From: Erythroxylum novogranatense
Taxonomy: Eukaryota > Streptophyta > Magnoliopsida > Malpighiales > Erythroxylaceae
Assembly: GCA_029891385.1 (NCBI GenBank)
Contig: JAIWQS010000236.1
Location: 1,227,501-1,291,500, forward strand
Length of the DNA stretch: 64,000 nt
Reading direction: 5' to 3'
Shown here: piece after piece, positions 13,063 to 25,100 of the stretch
How positions within the stretch are numbered: position 1 is the first letter of the stretch
How the letters are laid out: every line of letters starts with the position of its first letter
Position numbers and translations under genes: made by a program
The notes under the pieces: generated by a model
Database searches by the model: none
What the model was told of the DNA's origin: nothing
The model's input: only the letters and a program-made list of their open reading frames with translations

Positions 13063-13871
13063 GTTCATGGTTAAAGCATCGGGTGAGCAGAAAGTTTGTG
13101 CGTGGTGTTAGCTAATAATTATATATTATTAACTAATTTTAATTTCTTGTTATAGATGACGACAGTGACTACCTCCCGTGAAGGAAATATGTTTGAGTCT
13201 TTGTATGCATTGGCATGTGGACCTCATCACTTGGTACAAAAGTATACTGTATGCAATACAAATGGCATGCGATTTCGCACTGAAGCCCGTGATGTGCGAA
13301 GAATTACACAAAACAGTGGTGTTGCAGTGTTAGGAAATTATGGTTAAGATAATATAACATTTTATGGGATGCTGATAGATATTATAAGGCTTGAATATGT
13401 TAGAGGTAAAAGTGTTGTGCTTTTCAAATGCAAATGGTACGATCTTGGAGGTTCGAATATGAGGGTTAACGGCATTCTAAAAAGCATCAATGTTATTAAG
13501 TTTTGGTTCAAGGATGACCCATTTGTTTTGTCAAACCAAGCAAAGCAATTTTTTTAGTTGAAGATTTATTACTTGGTTCAAATTGGTGGATTGTTCAAGA
13601 ATGTGAAGTTAGACGTGCGTATGATATCCTATTGTATGGTAATGAAGAAGATGCAGATGACGTTGAGGAGTCTTTTGATCTTCGAGTGGAGCTCGAGGAA
13701 TGTTCCTTAGAGTTTTTAGATCGGAATGATATTGCTTTTGATGTAATAAATAATGTTGTGGTGAATTCCGAGCAACGTTTGAATGATGATTTGGATGACT
13801 TAGAGACAAGCAGTAGTGAGAATGAATGTGATATTGTATACGAAGAGTCCACTGATGACAATGATGAATAA
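13063..13871 (+). pseudogene. CACTA TNP2-type transposase, 3' part (DUF4216 region)
   Basis: This continues the transposase gene interrupted at 3849. After the TSD the exon reads on to about 13082; a GT-AG intron fits 13083-13155 (GTGAGC...TTATAG). Next comes the end of the core (LYALACGP, TQNSGV) and a DUF4216-like domain (NITFYGMLIDII.L.Y...VVLFKCKWYD). The tail is WWIVQE...RRAYDI followed by an acidic C-terminus rich in D and E (to about 13870). In-frame stops lie at 13345 and 13555, with a frame change near 13560. The acidic tail after DUF4216 matches the usual end of TNP2-type proteins. Confidence 0.87.
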
Positions 13872-14560
13872 ATTCTTTTTATGCACTTGTACCTTTGTTG
13901 ATCTATCTTCATTGCTTAATCACATGTGATATTATACATGTGATATTATGCATGCATCAACCATGTAGAGGACTTCATAACCCTTCTTCCTCAACTTCTC
14001 AATGATCTAATCTGCACTGCATTAAATGTTTATGATTTTTGTTCCTATAGCCTTTTATCCCTCTTAGTTGATTAACTTTAACAGTGCAAATCTCTTTAAC
14101 ATTTTAGGTTGCTATTCCTACGGGTTCAAAAGTTCACTCATCCGTGGTGTCATTTGAAGTGGAGCAATATCTAGAAGTAATTGTCCTTTGCTGCATTTGT
14201 TTTATTTTGGAGTTTATGTTTGTTGTTGGCATATTGGAGTTCATCTTTTTGTTAGGACTAATAAGGTCCATTGAATTCAATTGTTTTATAATTTTCTTAT
14301 TTCCTAGCATCTAGTTATGTTTCTGTTGTTTGCCTTTTGTCCACATTTACTTCTTTGAAAGTATGTCATCCAAGGCTAACTCTAGAAAATTGTTCAAAAT
14401 CTTGTCCATTTTGGGAAAGGATGGACAAATAGGATGTTGTCATAGTTGAGTTACAACATAATCCACCTACATATACTAGGATAGATGAAATTGAGATGAA
14501 TTACGTATCATCTTATTGTTTATAAGCCATAAAAACTATAAGATGACTACCCAACAAATC
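13872..14560. other. CACTA 3' flank, no gene seen
   Basis: AT-rich sequence after the transposase stop, with a small direct repeat (ACATGTGATATTAT twice near 13922-13952). It also contains the HSP90-like scrap at 13954-14012. No CACTA right terminal inverted repeat was recognised. Confidence 0.45.
13954..14012 (-). pseudogene. HSP90-like gene fragment (about 17 codons)
   Basis: On the minus strand the segment reads IEKLRKKGYEVLYMVDA, which matches the conserved block near the middle/C-terminal domain of plant HSP90 chaperones, where 'KKGYEVLYMVDAIDEY' is typical. The match stops before IDEY, and a stop codon lies just upstream. A second diverged copy lies at 15471-15530. It is short, so the call rests on one strongly conserved motif. 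It may be a captured gene fragment. Confidence 0.55.
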
Positions 14561-14880
14561 AAATTCAACAATGGTGTCTAACATATACTATATTGGCTTA
14601 AATATCCCTTGACAACTCCTTAAATACCCATCACCAAATCTTTCATGTGGACAGTTATACAAATAATTCTTAAATTAATGTATCCCCCCCATATCACTTC
14701 TGGAATAATTAGATCATTGACATAGACTAACATATACAAATAATTGCCCCTGTGAAGATAGGTAAATGGAGAATAGTCCAAGTAGGACTGTTGGAAACCA
14801 TAATTCTTCAATGTTATGATCAATTTCATAGGTCAACTAAAATGAAACCCTCATAAAGATGCAATGGTCACCAATGCAGT
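14560..14880 (-). pseudogene. Ty1/copia reverse-transcriptase fragment
   Basis: The minus strand encodes KNYGFQQSYLDYSPFTY...YLYMLVYVNDLII, the copia RT segment around the YVDD box. Here the box reads YVND, so one catalytic aspartate is replaced by Asn. The open piece is only 69 codons and is followed by FHMKDLG-like remnants. No LTR, integrase or gag is attached, so it is an isolated relic. Confidence 0.75.
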
Positions 14881-15470
14881 TCTTTCATTGATCTGAAAGT
14901 TATGACAGATAGACAATATGACAGATATATCTCATTCATATTCAAAATTACATGCTTTAATTTTTTGTTGCTATTAGATCTAAAAATTATTTTGCAATTA
15001 AAGGCACTGTTCTTCCTTTATTGTTGTGTTGCTGTCTTGATGGATGTTTCTAGCATTATTAATTCCCTATATTTGTTGAAAATGTATTTGTTTAGAACTT
15101 ATGTTTCTTATTTAGAGTTGAGGAATTGGCACTGGTTCCTTTGTTTCCATATTTCATAGATCACTCCACTTAGCAAGGCCGTATGCCATGTAGCACATTC
15201 AATCTTTTCAAATTTGCATTTCCTACAATAATAACCCGATGGTCTCCTATCCACTTCACTCTTTACTTTGTCATGTATGTAAACAACATGATCATTTTGT
15301 CAAGTATAATGACAACTTCTTGCAAAAGCCAACCTGAAATGACTTAGAACATAAAACTATAGAGAAATGCATAAATCCTAAGATATGTAAGTGATGATTG
15401 ACACAGAACAATAGTTAATGATATAGAACAATAGGTAATGAGCAAGTTAGGTATGCCTAAACATCAATAA
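14881..15470. other. Intergenic/relic DNA, nothing recognised
   Basis: AT-rich. An 85-codon open frame at 14902-15159 has no domain and a hydrophobic, AT-driven composition. Confidence 0.4.
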
Positions 15471-15530
15471 CATCAACCATGTAGAGGACTTCATAACCCT
15501 TCTTCTTCAACTTATAAATGAACTTATATA
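15471..15530 (-). pseudogene. Second HSP90-like fragment
   Basis: The minus strand reads YKLKKKGYEVLYMVDV, nearly the same motif as at 13954-14012. Similarity between the two loci extends about 100 bp to the right (both have TAACTTTAA.AGTGCA). This suggests duplication of a longer captured segment around the copia scrap rather than two independent captures. Confidence 0.5.
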
Positions 15531-16160
15531 AGTGCATTACTGATAACTTTAATAGTGCATGTAACTTTAACACTGGTAATGACTTGATGTCTTCGACTGA
15601 ATGTTTGATCTTGTAGTTGCTTTACTGTATGTTTTCCTTTGTAGTCAGTAATGATACCTTTGTCTAGTTGCTAGAGTTGTATAAACTTGCCTCAGATTCT
15701 GCAGTGCTATTTTTGGATTTAAGATATTTTCTTCACAATCCACATGTTAACATATTCTATGAAGGTCTTTTGTTCTATGATACAAGTATCTATAGTCACT
15801 TGCGCTGAATTTATATGCAATAAATTTAAAATTTTGATTTGCAGACGAAAAGGTCAAAAACTTCAGCCAGAGGATAGAATCTTCTCATTGTCATCAATAG
15901 CCTCACCAGGTATTTGTTAACTATTGAGATGAAATTGGGATACTGAATTGCACATACTATTCAGAATTGCAAATAGCTAGTAAGTTTGGGATACTGAGTT
16001 GCACATAGTTGTCAGAATTGCACATACTATGATAGAAATGATTTAAGCAATAAAATTGATTTGTCAAGGAGTTAAAACCCTTAGTTATACCAGTCTAGGT
16101 TAACATACTGTTCATAACAAGTAAAGAAGAACAAGTATAAAACATCTAAAGAAGAAACCA
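15531..16160. other. Unassigned DNA left of the outer gypsy element
   Basis: No coding signal. Contains a short imperfect duplication (GGATACTGA.TTGCACATA at about 15937-15960 and 15988-16030). Ends at the abrupt junction with the truncated LTR. Confidence 0.4.
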
Positions 16161-17712
16161 TCTTGTCAACGTGCACGTGACGAACGAAATGGTTCCACTC
16201 TCGCCCAAACAAAAACACATAATCATGCTCAGAATCATTTTATCCGATGATATGCTTTCAAGCTTTCATTTATTCAAAATGCCACGACCGAAGTCAAGGC
16301 ATAACATGCTCAGAATCAAGATTCATTTCTATCAGTTCTCATGCTTCTTCAAATTATATAAAAAATCATGTTAAACAATTAATCACATATTCGATCAAAA
16401 TTCATGCACTTCATCATACATAACACATAACATATATTCACACATAGGCAAGAATTTGCCTAATCACGCAATAACTATAAATACATTACCCACCTAATAT
16501 CGCTCGAGAATCCAAGCTCACTGTTGTCCTTCCTCTTGCGATTGAATCAGGTCGGATTGGTTTCTTATATCAAACCAAGTTCCCAATCAAGCAACATTCA
16601 AAGAAATATTCAAATCAAAAGTAAAAAACTAAGAGTCTACATCCGGCATCCAACCCAAATTCCCGAATCTTAAGAGGCAACTTTCGACCTTCCCTTCTTC
16701 ATAAAACTTGTAGCCCTTTATCTCTAGATCACAACAAATCCGAAATCGCCTCAATTGGACATCTACAACCTAAGATATGCCCAAAAGACTAAAATTCATC
16801 GCTGCTGAAAACAGGGGGCTTGCCGCGGCGAAGCCCCGCTCGTGGCGGCGAACCTCCGTGCTCACCGCGGCGTGCATGCAAGTGTACCCCGCGGTGTGTA
16901 CCAATTCCTCGCACGTCGCAACGTGCTTCTTCTCACACGTCGCGATGTGCTCCTTCACGCACGTCGCGGCGAAAAATAATGTCGCACGTCACGACGAACT
17001 TGCATGTCGCGGTGTGTTCATACGCACGTCCCGACATGCGGGCCTGAAGAACGACTCTGAACCCGACTTTCCAACATTTTCCCACTCTAATCCTTCCCTA
17101 AACACAAATGCAACACACCTAAAACTTGATTCAAGTCTTAGAATACATTTCTAACCCATTTACAACTGAAAATAAACACAAAATCATCAACACATAGAAA
17201 TCTATCCATTTTTCCCTATTTTTTTTTTGAAAAAACCCTAAACCACCGATTCTAACTCATTCAACCTATCTTTAGGTTTAATCCAACCACAATACAATGG
17301 AATGAACTCAAACTTACCAGGAAATGACTTTGAATCAGTCGAAAGTCACAAGGATCACAAACTCTCTTTTTCTTCTCCTTCTTCCTTACCCAAGACACTT
17401 TCCTCTTCTCTTCTCCTCTTTTCTTTCCTTTCTTTCTTTCCTTTCTTTCTTCTAACTCCTTCACTTAAGTCTAATGGGATGGGTAAAGACCATTTTACCC
17501 CTCTAAGCCAAGTCTTAACCTATCCAACCTAAACAATCTTTCCAAAATACCCTCATACACTCTTACCCTTTAATTCCTATTTAAACCACATTAAACTCAA
17601 ATAATTCTCAATTATCCACTAACACTCTCAATTTCATCAAATTAAGGCATAATCACATAATTAACACAATTCGGGCTTAATGACAATATATAAAAAAATT
17701 CGGGGTCCAACA
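16161..17712 (-). repeat. Truncated 3' LTR of the outer gypsy element
   Basis: It aligns with 51232-52731 at high identity and ends (minus-strand start) at TGTTGGACCCCG (17701-17712). About 0.7 kb that should lie left of 16161 is missing. The break falls at the edge of the conserved CACGTGCACGT box. A donor-like GGTAAGT on the minus strand lies at 17317 and the repeat cassette at 16805-17045. Confidence 0.85.
16805..17045. repeat. CpG-rich GCACGTCGCG repeat cassette
   Basis: Irregular repeats of CACGTCGCGACG/GTGCTTC type (for example GCACGTCGCAACGTGC, CACGTCGCGATGTGC, GCACGTCGCGGCG) in an otherwise AT-rich LTR. The second LTR has the matching but shorter and diverged cassette at 51875-52075, so copy number has changed since insertion. 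Confidence 0.8.
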
Positions 17713-17726
17713 TTTCTCCCCCTCTT
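17713..17726 (-). other. Polypurine tract of the outer gypsy element
   Basis: On the minus strand AAGAGGGGGAGAAA directly precedes the LTR start TGTTGGACC, the expected plus-strand priming site for reverse transcription. Confidence 0.85.
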
Positions 17727-18588
17727 AAAAGAAATTTTGTCCTCGAAATTATTACCTGAATCATCGAAGAGATGCGGATATTTCTCCTTCATGGCTTCCA
17801 ATGGCTCCCAAGTAGCCTCCTCTACTGAATGATTCCTCCACAGGACTTTGACTAGTTGAACCGTCTTGTTCCTGAGAACTTTTTCCTTGGTATCCAAAAT
17901 CTCCACCGGTTGCTCCTTATAGCTCAAATCATCCCTCAGCTAAACCTCACTAGCCTGAATGATATGAGAAGGATCCGATCTATACCTCCTCAACGTGAAA
18001 ACATGAAACACATCATGAATCTAAGACAATTCTGGAGGTAACGCCAACCTGTAGGCGAGTGGTCTAATCCTCTCAAGAATTTCATAAGGACCCACATACC
18101 TCAGACTCAACTTACCCTTCTTGCCAAACCTCATTACTCCTTTCCAAGGAAATGTCTTAAGGAACACTTTCTCATCGACTTCAAACTCCATCTCCTTTCG
18201 ATGCGCATCAATGTAGCTCTTCATCCTATCCTATGCTGCCTTAAGCCGCTGCTTAACCAAATTGACCTTTTCAACTGTCGTCTAAATCAATTCCGGTCCT
18301 ACCAGTTTCCTCTCTCCTTCTTCATCCCAACAGATCGGAGTTCTACATCTCCGCCCATACAAAGCCTTATATGGAGCCATCTGAATACTCAAATGGTACG
18401 AATTATTATAAGCAAATTCGACCAATGGCAAATGCTCATCCTAAGCTCCTCGAAAATCCATGACACATGCCCTGAGCATTCCTTAAGTGTCCGAATAGTC
18501 CTCTCAGATTGACCATCCGTCTGAGGGTGAAAAGTCGTACTAAAATTCAGCTTAGTACCCAAAGCTTCCTGCAAACTTCCCCAAAACC
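17727..18588 (-). pseudogene. Outer gypsy pol: integrase C-terminal half and chromodomain
   Basis: Read on the minus strand from 18588. First comes the end of the integrase core, with the catalytic glutamate in [12 protein letters not shown]. Next is the integrase C-terminal domain (GDKV.LK.-type: DEKVFLKTFPWKG, LSLRYVGPYEIL, PPELS). The chromodomain is at about 17740-17910 (PVEILD...KVLWRNHSVEEATWE). The frame ends with the hallmark NFEDKISF just before the PPT. Stops interrupt it after PPELS and before the chromodomain (near 18020 and 17940), and there are frameshifts near 18230-18440. A chromodomain in this position is known to guide integration to heterochromatin. Confidence 0.87.
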
Positions 18589-19742
18589 TTGAATGTTAGC
18601 CCCAAAATTTTTTATGTAATTAAGCATGATTAGAGTAATTAAGTAAATTATGTTAACATTAATTGACTTGACATTGAGTAATATGAGTTGGCATTAAAGA
18701 TGTTAGGTAATGAGTTAATGGAATTAAATGAATTAGTTAGGTTTTAATGAGGTAGGAAAGAAAAGAAAGATAAAATGGGCTTAAAGATAATTGGGCCTAA
18801 GTAAGTTGTAGGATAAAGAGGAAGTAAGGAGGATGTAGGAAAAATGAAAGAAGAAGGAATTAAATGAAGGCTTGGGCCTTTTGGGCTTAAGTGGATTAGA
18901 GAAGAAGTATAAAGGAGGAGTTTAAGTGAGTTAGTGTAGGAAGAAGTGAGATTCTGAAATTTAAAGGAGAAGAGGGAGAAGTTTACGTGAAGAGGAAAGA
19001 AAGGAGAAGAAGAAAGGAGCTTGCTAGGGTTTTGGCATTTCCATGAAAGTGAGTGAGTTTTTGAAGAAAGAGCAAGAAGAAAAGTGGAGAGGAGAGTCTA
19101 AGCTTTATTTTGATCAAGAAACCCTTGGGTTGAGTAAAGATTCAAGGTAAGTTATGAAATGTAGTTTGAGTTTGGCTTGATTTTATGGTTTAGAAAGCTT
19201 AGAAAGAAGATGGGTTTAGTGATTTTAGGGTTGATTTCATGATTAAGGTTCATTAGGTTTTCAATTTTAGAAACCCTAAATGATGTGAGGTTCTTTCCTT
19301 GCCATGAATGAAGGATGACAAGAAAGAAGAGGAGAACAAGAAGAGAAACTTCCTTAGGCAAGCTTAAGCAAGGATATAAGGTGTGTTTCACTTTTATCTT
19401 TATGTTAGTAATGCTTTAAATATTATCTTAACTAAGGAAAATTAATGTTTTTCCAACTATCTTAGAATGAGCATTGATTGACTTTTGATTGTGTATAAAT
19501 TGATGGATGATTGCCATTAGGTGAGAAATTGATTAGTGCGTGACATTGCTTGAAATTGCCATAAATTGGATGAGCATGAATGAGATCATGAAATGTGAGC
19601 TAAGCATAAAATGTGCTTTAAGCATGATCGACTTTATGGATGCTTGAATATCCATTTCAGAAAATTAGTCACGGACAAGACAAATCCAGCTTTTATGCAT
19701 GAAATTAAGTGTTATGTGGGTTAGTTAATTTCACCCAGAGAG

Positions 19743-19846
19743 TCACGTGCACGTCGACCAGTATAGCCTTAAGCCCGCTGCCCGATTGTGGCATAGGATG
19801 TTCCTTTTAGGACTCCTCGGCATATGACTACACTTGTGTAGCTCAT
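19743..19846 (+). promoter_or_regulatory. Conserved LTR box, copy in 5' LTR
   Basis: TCACGTGCACGTCGACC, then AGCCTTAAGCCCGCTGCCCG, TTCCTTTTAGGACTCC and the hairpin CTACACTTGTGTAG. The 3' LTR copy is at 28041-28146. Confidence 0.65.
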
Positions 19847-20689
19847 CGATAACCGTGGACTTTTGAACCATCAGCTATGTGTTTACATGTTAGCGTATAT
19901 TTTGCAAGAATGAGAATGATATGAAGCATGAACATTATGTTTGAGATTGATAAATTTCATGAATTGCATGATTGCATGATTTCTATGCAAGTTGCTAAAA
20001 GTATGATTAATGAAGCAATGTAGCTTATTAGCCTAAATATAAATGTGTCACCCGGATGACTCACCCCACCTTCCTTCCATCTCCGGGTAAAGATCGGGAT
20101 CATGAAGAATGAGCTCAAGGCATACTTCAAAATTATGTTTTGATGTATTTCAAGCAAATTGTTATAAACAATGCTTTAGATGCATTTAAGAAAAGTGTAG
20201 TATTTTGGAAGTGTATTTGAACTATGTTGTAAAAGGGCTTGAAATGCCCACTAAAGCATTATAAGCTACTCACTTTGAGCGTAAATGAAATGCAAGAATG
20301 CTAAGTTCAAATGTATTTTGAGAAATCCATGCATGTTTAAGCCAATTGCATCATTATTATAGTTTGGATATGATAGATGATTAAGAGTGTGGCTGTTGCT
20401 TGAATGGTGTTTGAAGATACTTTAGGGTTTAATCATGTTATATGAGGTTGTATGATGAGTCTTACATGAGGTGGAAGTATTAGGATTGAAAAATTGGATA
20501 GATGTACTTTCAAGGAAGAGGCATCAAATTTTCCCAAAATTTGACAGAACTTAGCCTCAGATTTTGACCTTCGTAGGACTTGAATTAGATAAATGAGCTT
20601 TCATGAATATTGTAGTAGAAGGTTAGAGCTTTCCAAGGGTATATCGTTTGCTAAATTTGGAGTTGAGTCAAAAGATATGATCCTTAATA

Positions 20690-21490
20690 GAAGGAAGGAA
20701 GGAAATCGGAAGATAGAAAAGGAAGGAAGGAAATCGAAGATAGAAATCGAAGGAAGGAAATTAGAAGATAAAAAGCGAAGGAAGGAAATCGGAAGATAGA
20801 AATCGAAGGAAGAAATCGGAAGATAGAAAAGCGAAGATAGAAATCGAAGAAGAAAAGCGAAGGAAGGAAATCGAGAAGATAGAAAAGCGAAGGAGGAAAT
20901 CGGAAGATAGAAATCGGAAGGAAGGAAATCGAGAAGATAGAAAAGCGAAGATAGAAAGCGGAAGATAGAAATCGAGAAGATAGAAAAGCGGAAGATAGAA
21001 ATCGGAAGATAGAAAAGCGAAGATAGAAATCAGAAGGTAGAAAAACAGAAGATAGAAATCAGAAGATAGAAAATCAGAAGGTAGAAAAGCAGAAGATAGA
21101 AATCAGAAGATAGAAAAGCAAAAGATAGAAATCAGAAGATAGAAAAGCATAAGATAGAAAAGCAAAAGATAGAAAAGCAGAAGATAGAAAGCTGAAGATA
21201 GAAATCAGAAGATAGAAAAGCAGAAGATAGAAATCAGAAGATAGAAAAGCAGAAGAGATAGAAAAGCAGAAGATAGAAAGCTGAAGATAGAAATCAGAAG
21301 ATAGAAAAGCAGAAGATAGAAATCAGAAGATAGAAAAGCAGAAGATAGAAAGCAGAAGATAGAAAAGCAGAAGATAGAAATCAGAAGATAGAAAAGCAGA
21401 AGATAGAAATCAGAAGATAGAAAGCAGAAGATAGAAAAGCAGAAGATAGAAATCAGACGATAGAAAACCAGATGATAGAAATCAGATGAT
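20690..21490. repeat. Purine-rich tandem array (AGAAGATAGAAATC / AGAAGATAGAAAAGC)
   Basis: About 800 bp of nearly pure purine on the plus strand, built from alternating 14- and 15-bp units. The first 300 bp reads 'GCGAAG/CGGAAG' where later units read 'GCAGAAG'. The 3' LTR array (28985-29690) differs in length and unit order, so the array is unstable. A mirror-like homopurine tract can form H-DNA. Confidence 0.92.
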
Positions 21491-22165
21491 GGGAAAAATA
21501 GGACGCTGCAGAATGTAGGAGATAGAATCAGCCTTTGTAGTCTTCATGAGAGTTGTAGATCTAGATGTCTACTTTCGTATGGTGAAAGAACGAAAGCATT
21601 TGGAGCTATAGATTAAAAGTTATAGCAAATCGCGTCAAAAGAGTTTCAATCAGATTTCAAGTGAGCATGGTCCAATGTTTGGGCATAATTCTCTCATCGA
21701 CCTCCAAATGAGGTGAGGCTTGAACCATTGGATTTATAAGACACATATCTTTCACTCCATAAAATTCGGTATCAATTGGAGTTAAATTGAGAAAGTTTGT
21801 TCTAAAACAAGTGAAAGGTCAGTTAAGAGGGCATGTTTCGGGTATGAACTCTCTTAGATTTTTGGAGTGTATCTTGAGTTATATGACTCCGATTAAGGTG
21901 ATTCTTGCCTCTGTGTGAACGTGGGGCCTTAAGCTACATTGATATGAACAAGTCTAAATGTGATTTTGATGATTAGGTAGTGTCGCTCATCACCCTTATG
22001 GAACCCTGACATCAAGCAGCTGCCAAAGTAGGGGCATGCTTTAGGGCTCGAAATTTTGGCTCTGAAGCAGGTCCAATAGGTGTGGAATGTAAGCAAGAGC
22101 ATGGCGTTAATGTTAAGGTATAAATAGTTGGAGTTGGGATCCGGTCTCGGGATCGAGTTCTAACA

Positions 22166-25100
22166 TCTGTGGTATCGAGGCACTCTAGGTTTATGATTTC
22201 CTAGGAACCTAGTGGGTAGCCTCAAGTAGAGTCAGCATACATCATGTTACATGAGCTTTAAACTTGTTTTAAATACAGTACATGCATCATTGATTTTGAA
22301 TTGTTTTACATGATTTGAACTTGTCTTACAAGCATGAGCTAAAGATTTGAAATGTTTTCACTAAAAGGAGTAATATCTGCCTCGAAGAAGAACTCGAGGA
22401 GCTCAGCTCGATCAGGCTCTCGAGAGGGAAGTGCGGATGAATCCCACATTCCCGGGATCGGGGACCATCCTGTTTCAGATTGAGAGCACCGAGTGTGCAG
22501 CATGAAGTGCCTCTCCGCCCCCTCCTATGCCTCAGTAGATCCCAGCTCTTTCGGGCCTTCGCCGAGCTTTCATCCATGCCATGGGCGAGGACCCTGGCTC
22601 GATGCCGGCTCCAGCAGATCGGAGTGGGCGGTATGACAAACTCGGAAGTATGGGGCTGTCGATTTCAGTGGGACTACTAATCCCAGGAGGCGAAGCATGG
22701 TTGAAGAGGACCCAGAGGTCTGAGTCGGATGAAGTGCTCGGATGGGAGAGGGTAGAGTATGCAGCTAGTTTATTGCGGGGATCTGCTGCCTTTGGTGGGG
22801 CGGTGCCCATGATCAATAGTACCTCCAGGTGACATGAAAGGGTTTCTAGAAGTTTTCGGGAGGAAGTACTTCTCGAGGTTTACATCAAGAGAAGGCCGGG
22901 GAGTTTGAGCCTCACAGGAGGAGGAGGCGTGAGTGAATATGAGCTGAAGTTCACTCAAGCTGTCTCGATATCAGCAAATATTGTGGCGACGAGAAGAGGA
23001 TAAGTCATGAAGTTTGAGAGCGGATTTGCACCTAGGGATCGGGGAGAAGGTCTGATCCATAATTTCCATGACTATCGGCGGTTGGTAGATCACGGGCTCC
23101 AGGTGAAAAGTTGGAGAATATTAAAGTGAAGTGAGTAGGAAAGGAAGAAGAGCGAGCAATCTTCCGGGAAGGGTAGAGTGCTCCAGCACTGGGAGGAGCA
23201 CGGGACCCATCATACTCAGTGGCATGGGCGGTAGTGGTCTGCCAAAAGTCGTGATCCGAGGCAATTTACGAGCAGGTCTCTAGTGTGGGAGGCTCGGGGA
23301 AGTCATGGAAGGGCAAGTATCCTCGGTGTGATCAATGCGGGAAGTTTCATCCGGGAGGTGTCTCAAGGGCTTTGGTGGTTGTTTCGGTGTGGAGAAGGGC
23401 ATATGATGAGAGATTGTCCCAGGAGGTGAGCAGGAGGTTCCCAAGCTCAAGCTGAGAGGCGAGAGCAGTGGGAACCAGGCCGATTCTGAGTAAGCGATTG
23501 GAGGCGATCAAGAGGCTAATCTGCGCAGGAGACCAAAGGCGCGAGGTCGAGGCGCTTGGTAGAGTATTTACCATGACTGAGAGGAAGCTGCGGTGCTCAC
23601 GAAGTTATGGCTGGTATGGCTCGGTTATTTGACTCTCTGTTTATGTGTTGGTAATCTGGCTCCACACACTCATTTGTTTCCTCAGTATGAATATGCATGT
23701 TTTATGTCACGAGATTATGGACAATTTTTTGTTGTTAGTACTCCTTTAGGGAGTAAGGTGGTGATCAGTTTGATTTACAGGATTGTGAGCTCGGCATCGG
23801 TGGTGCTAGGCGGTAGTAGACCTACTACCTCTAGACCTTGAGGATTGGATGTGATATTGGGGATGGATGTTATGGAGATTTAAGGCAAAGCTAGATTGTA
23901 GTCTCAAGAAGTAGAATTTGATCTGGGAGATGGTGGAAAGTGGTCTTTAAGGGGACGAGGAAAATCATGGCAGAGGATCATTCGACCTTGTTAGTAAACA
24001 GATATGATGAGCGAGGTGTGAGGCCTTTTGGCACATGTAGTGGATTGAAGTGAATGTGGTGATTAGAAGATTATCGAGGTTGTGAGGAGTTTCTGATGTA
24101 TTCGGAAAAATTACGGGGTTGCCGCGGTGAGGAAATTGAGTTGAAATTGACTTGATTCCGGAACGCGCCAATCTCAATACCACCTTATAGAATGGCTCCA
24201 GTTGAATTGAGAGAACTCGAGGAGCAATTGCGAGGAATTGTTGGAGAAGTAGTTCATCGGTAGAGTTCTTCACCTTGGGAGCTCCGGTCTGTTTGTTAAG
24301 AAGAAGGATGGAGCGTGGAGGATGTGCATAGACTATAGAGGCTTAACAAGATGGCGATTGAGCAAGTATCCGTTGCCACGGATAGATGATCTGTTTGATC
24401 ATTGCGGGAGCAAGGTCTTTAGAAGATCGACCTCGGATCGGGTTATCATCAACTCCGAATCACGATGCGATGTTAACAAGACAACTTCGGGACCCTTCTG
24501 AGCACTATGAGTTTAGAGTCATGCCATTGGATGACCGATGCTCCGGTGCATTCATGGACCTTATGAATAGGGTTTTCGGAGTTCTTAGATCGGTTTGTCA
24601 TAGTGTTCATTGATGACATTCAGTCTATTCTAAGGATGAAGGAGGCATGACGACATCTCGGGATAGTATTGCAGAGATTGAGAGAGCGGGGCTGTATGCC
24701 AAATTTAGTAAGTGTGAATTTTGGCTGCGTGAAGTAGTTTTCCTTGGACGTGTGATTTCCAGCAAAGAATTCATGTTGATCCGAGAAAAGTGGAAGCGAT
24801 GAGTGAATTGGCAAGAGCCTAAGGCGATAAAAGAGGTATGGAGTTTTACGGGCTGGCGGGATATTCTGAAGGTTTGTGGAAGGATTCTCAATAATAGCGC
24901 CCTATGACTAAAGGCTATTAAGGAAGAATCAGCATTTATCTGAAATGAGGATTGCCGGTGAGAGTTTTGAGGAGCTTAAGCGGCGGTTAACTAGTGCTCC
25001 CATTTTAATCACCTTGATGGAGATTAGGGTATACAATATCTGATGATGCTTCGAGAAGAGGCTTAGGTTGTGTGTTAATGCGAATGACAAAGTGATAGCC

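Larger units (their letters stand above)
18594..22165 (+). repeat. 5' LTR of the 18594-30373 element
   Basis: A TATA-like AGTATAAAGG near 18908, only about 315 bp from the LTR start, implies a short U3 and a very long transcribed leader. It is followed by a purine-rich leader, donor-like AAG|GTAAGT at 19147, the conserved box at 19743-19846, an acceptor-like CTCCGG|GTAAAG near 20086, the purine cassette at 20690-21490 and the 350-bp block shared with the 3850-13062 LTR. Confidence 0.88.

Noticed and set aside
16777..17154. 125-codon ORF, Cys/His-rich
   Set aside because: It reads through the CpG-rich cassette; the Cys and His come from GTGC/CACG repeats, and the other LTR's cassette breaks the frame.
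17261..17464. Lys/Glu-rich ORF, also at 52281-52484
   Set aside because: Low-complexity reading of the purine-rich leader in both LTR copies.
20690..21490. CRISPR-like regular repeats
   Set aside because: Units are contiguous purine tandem repeats without unique spacers, in a plant LTR.
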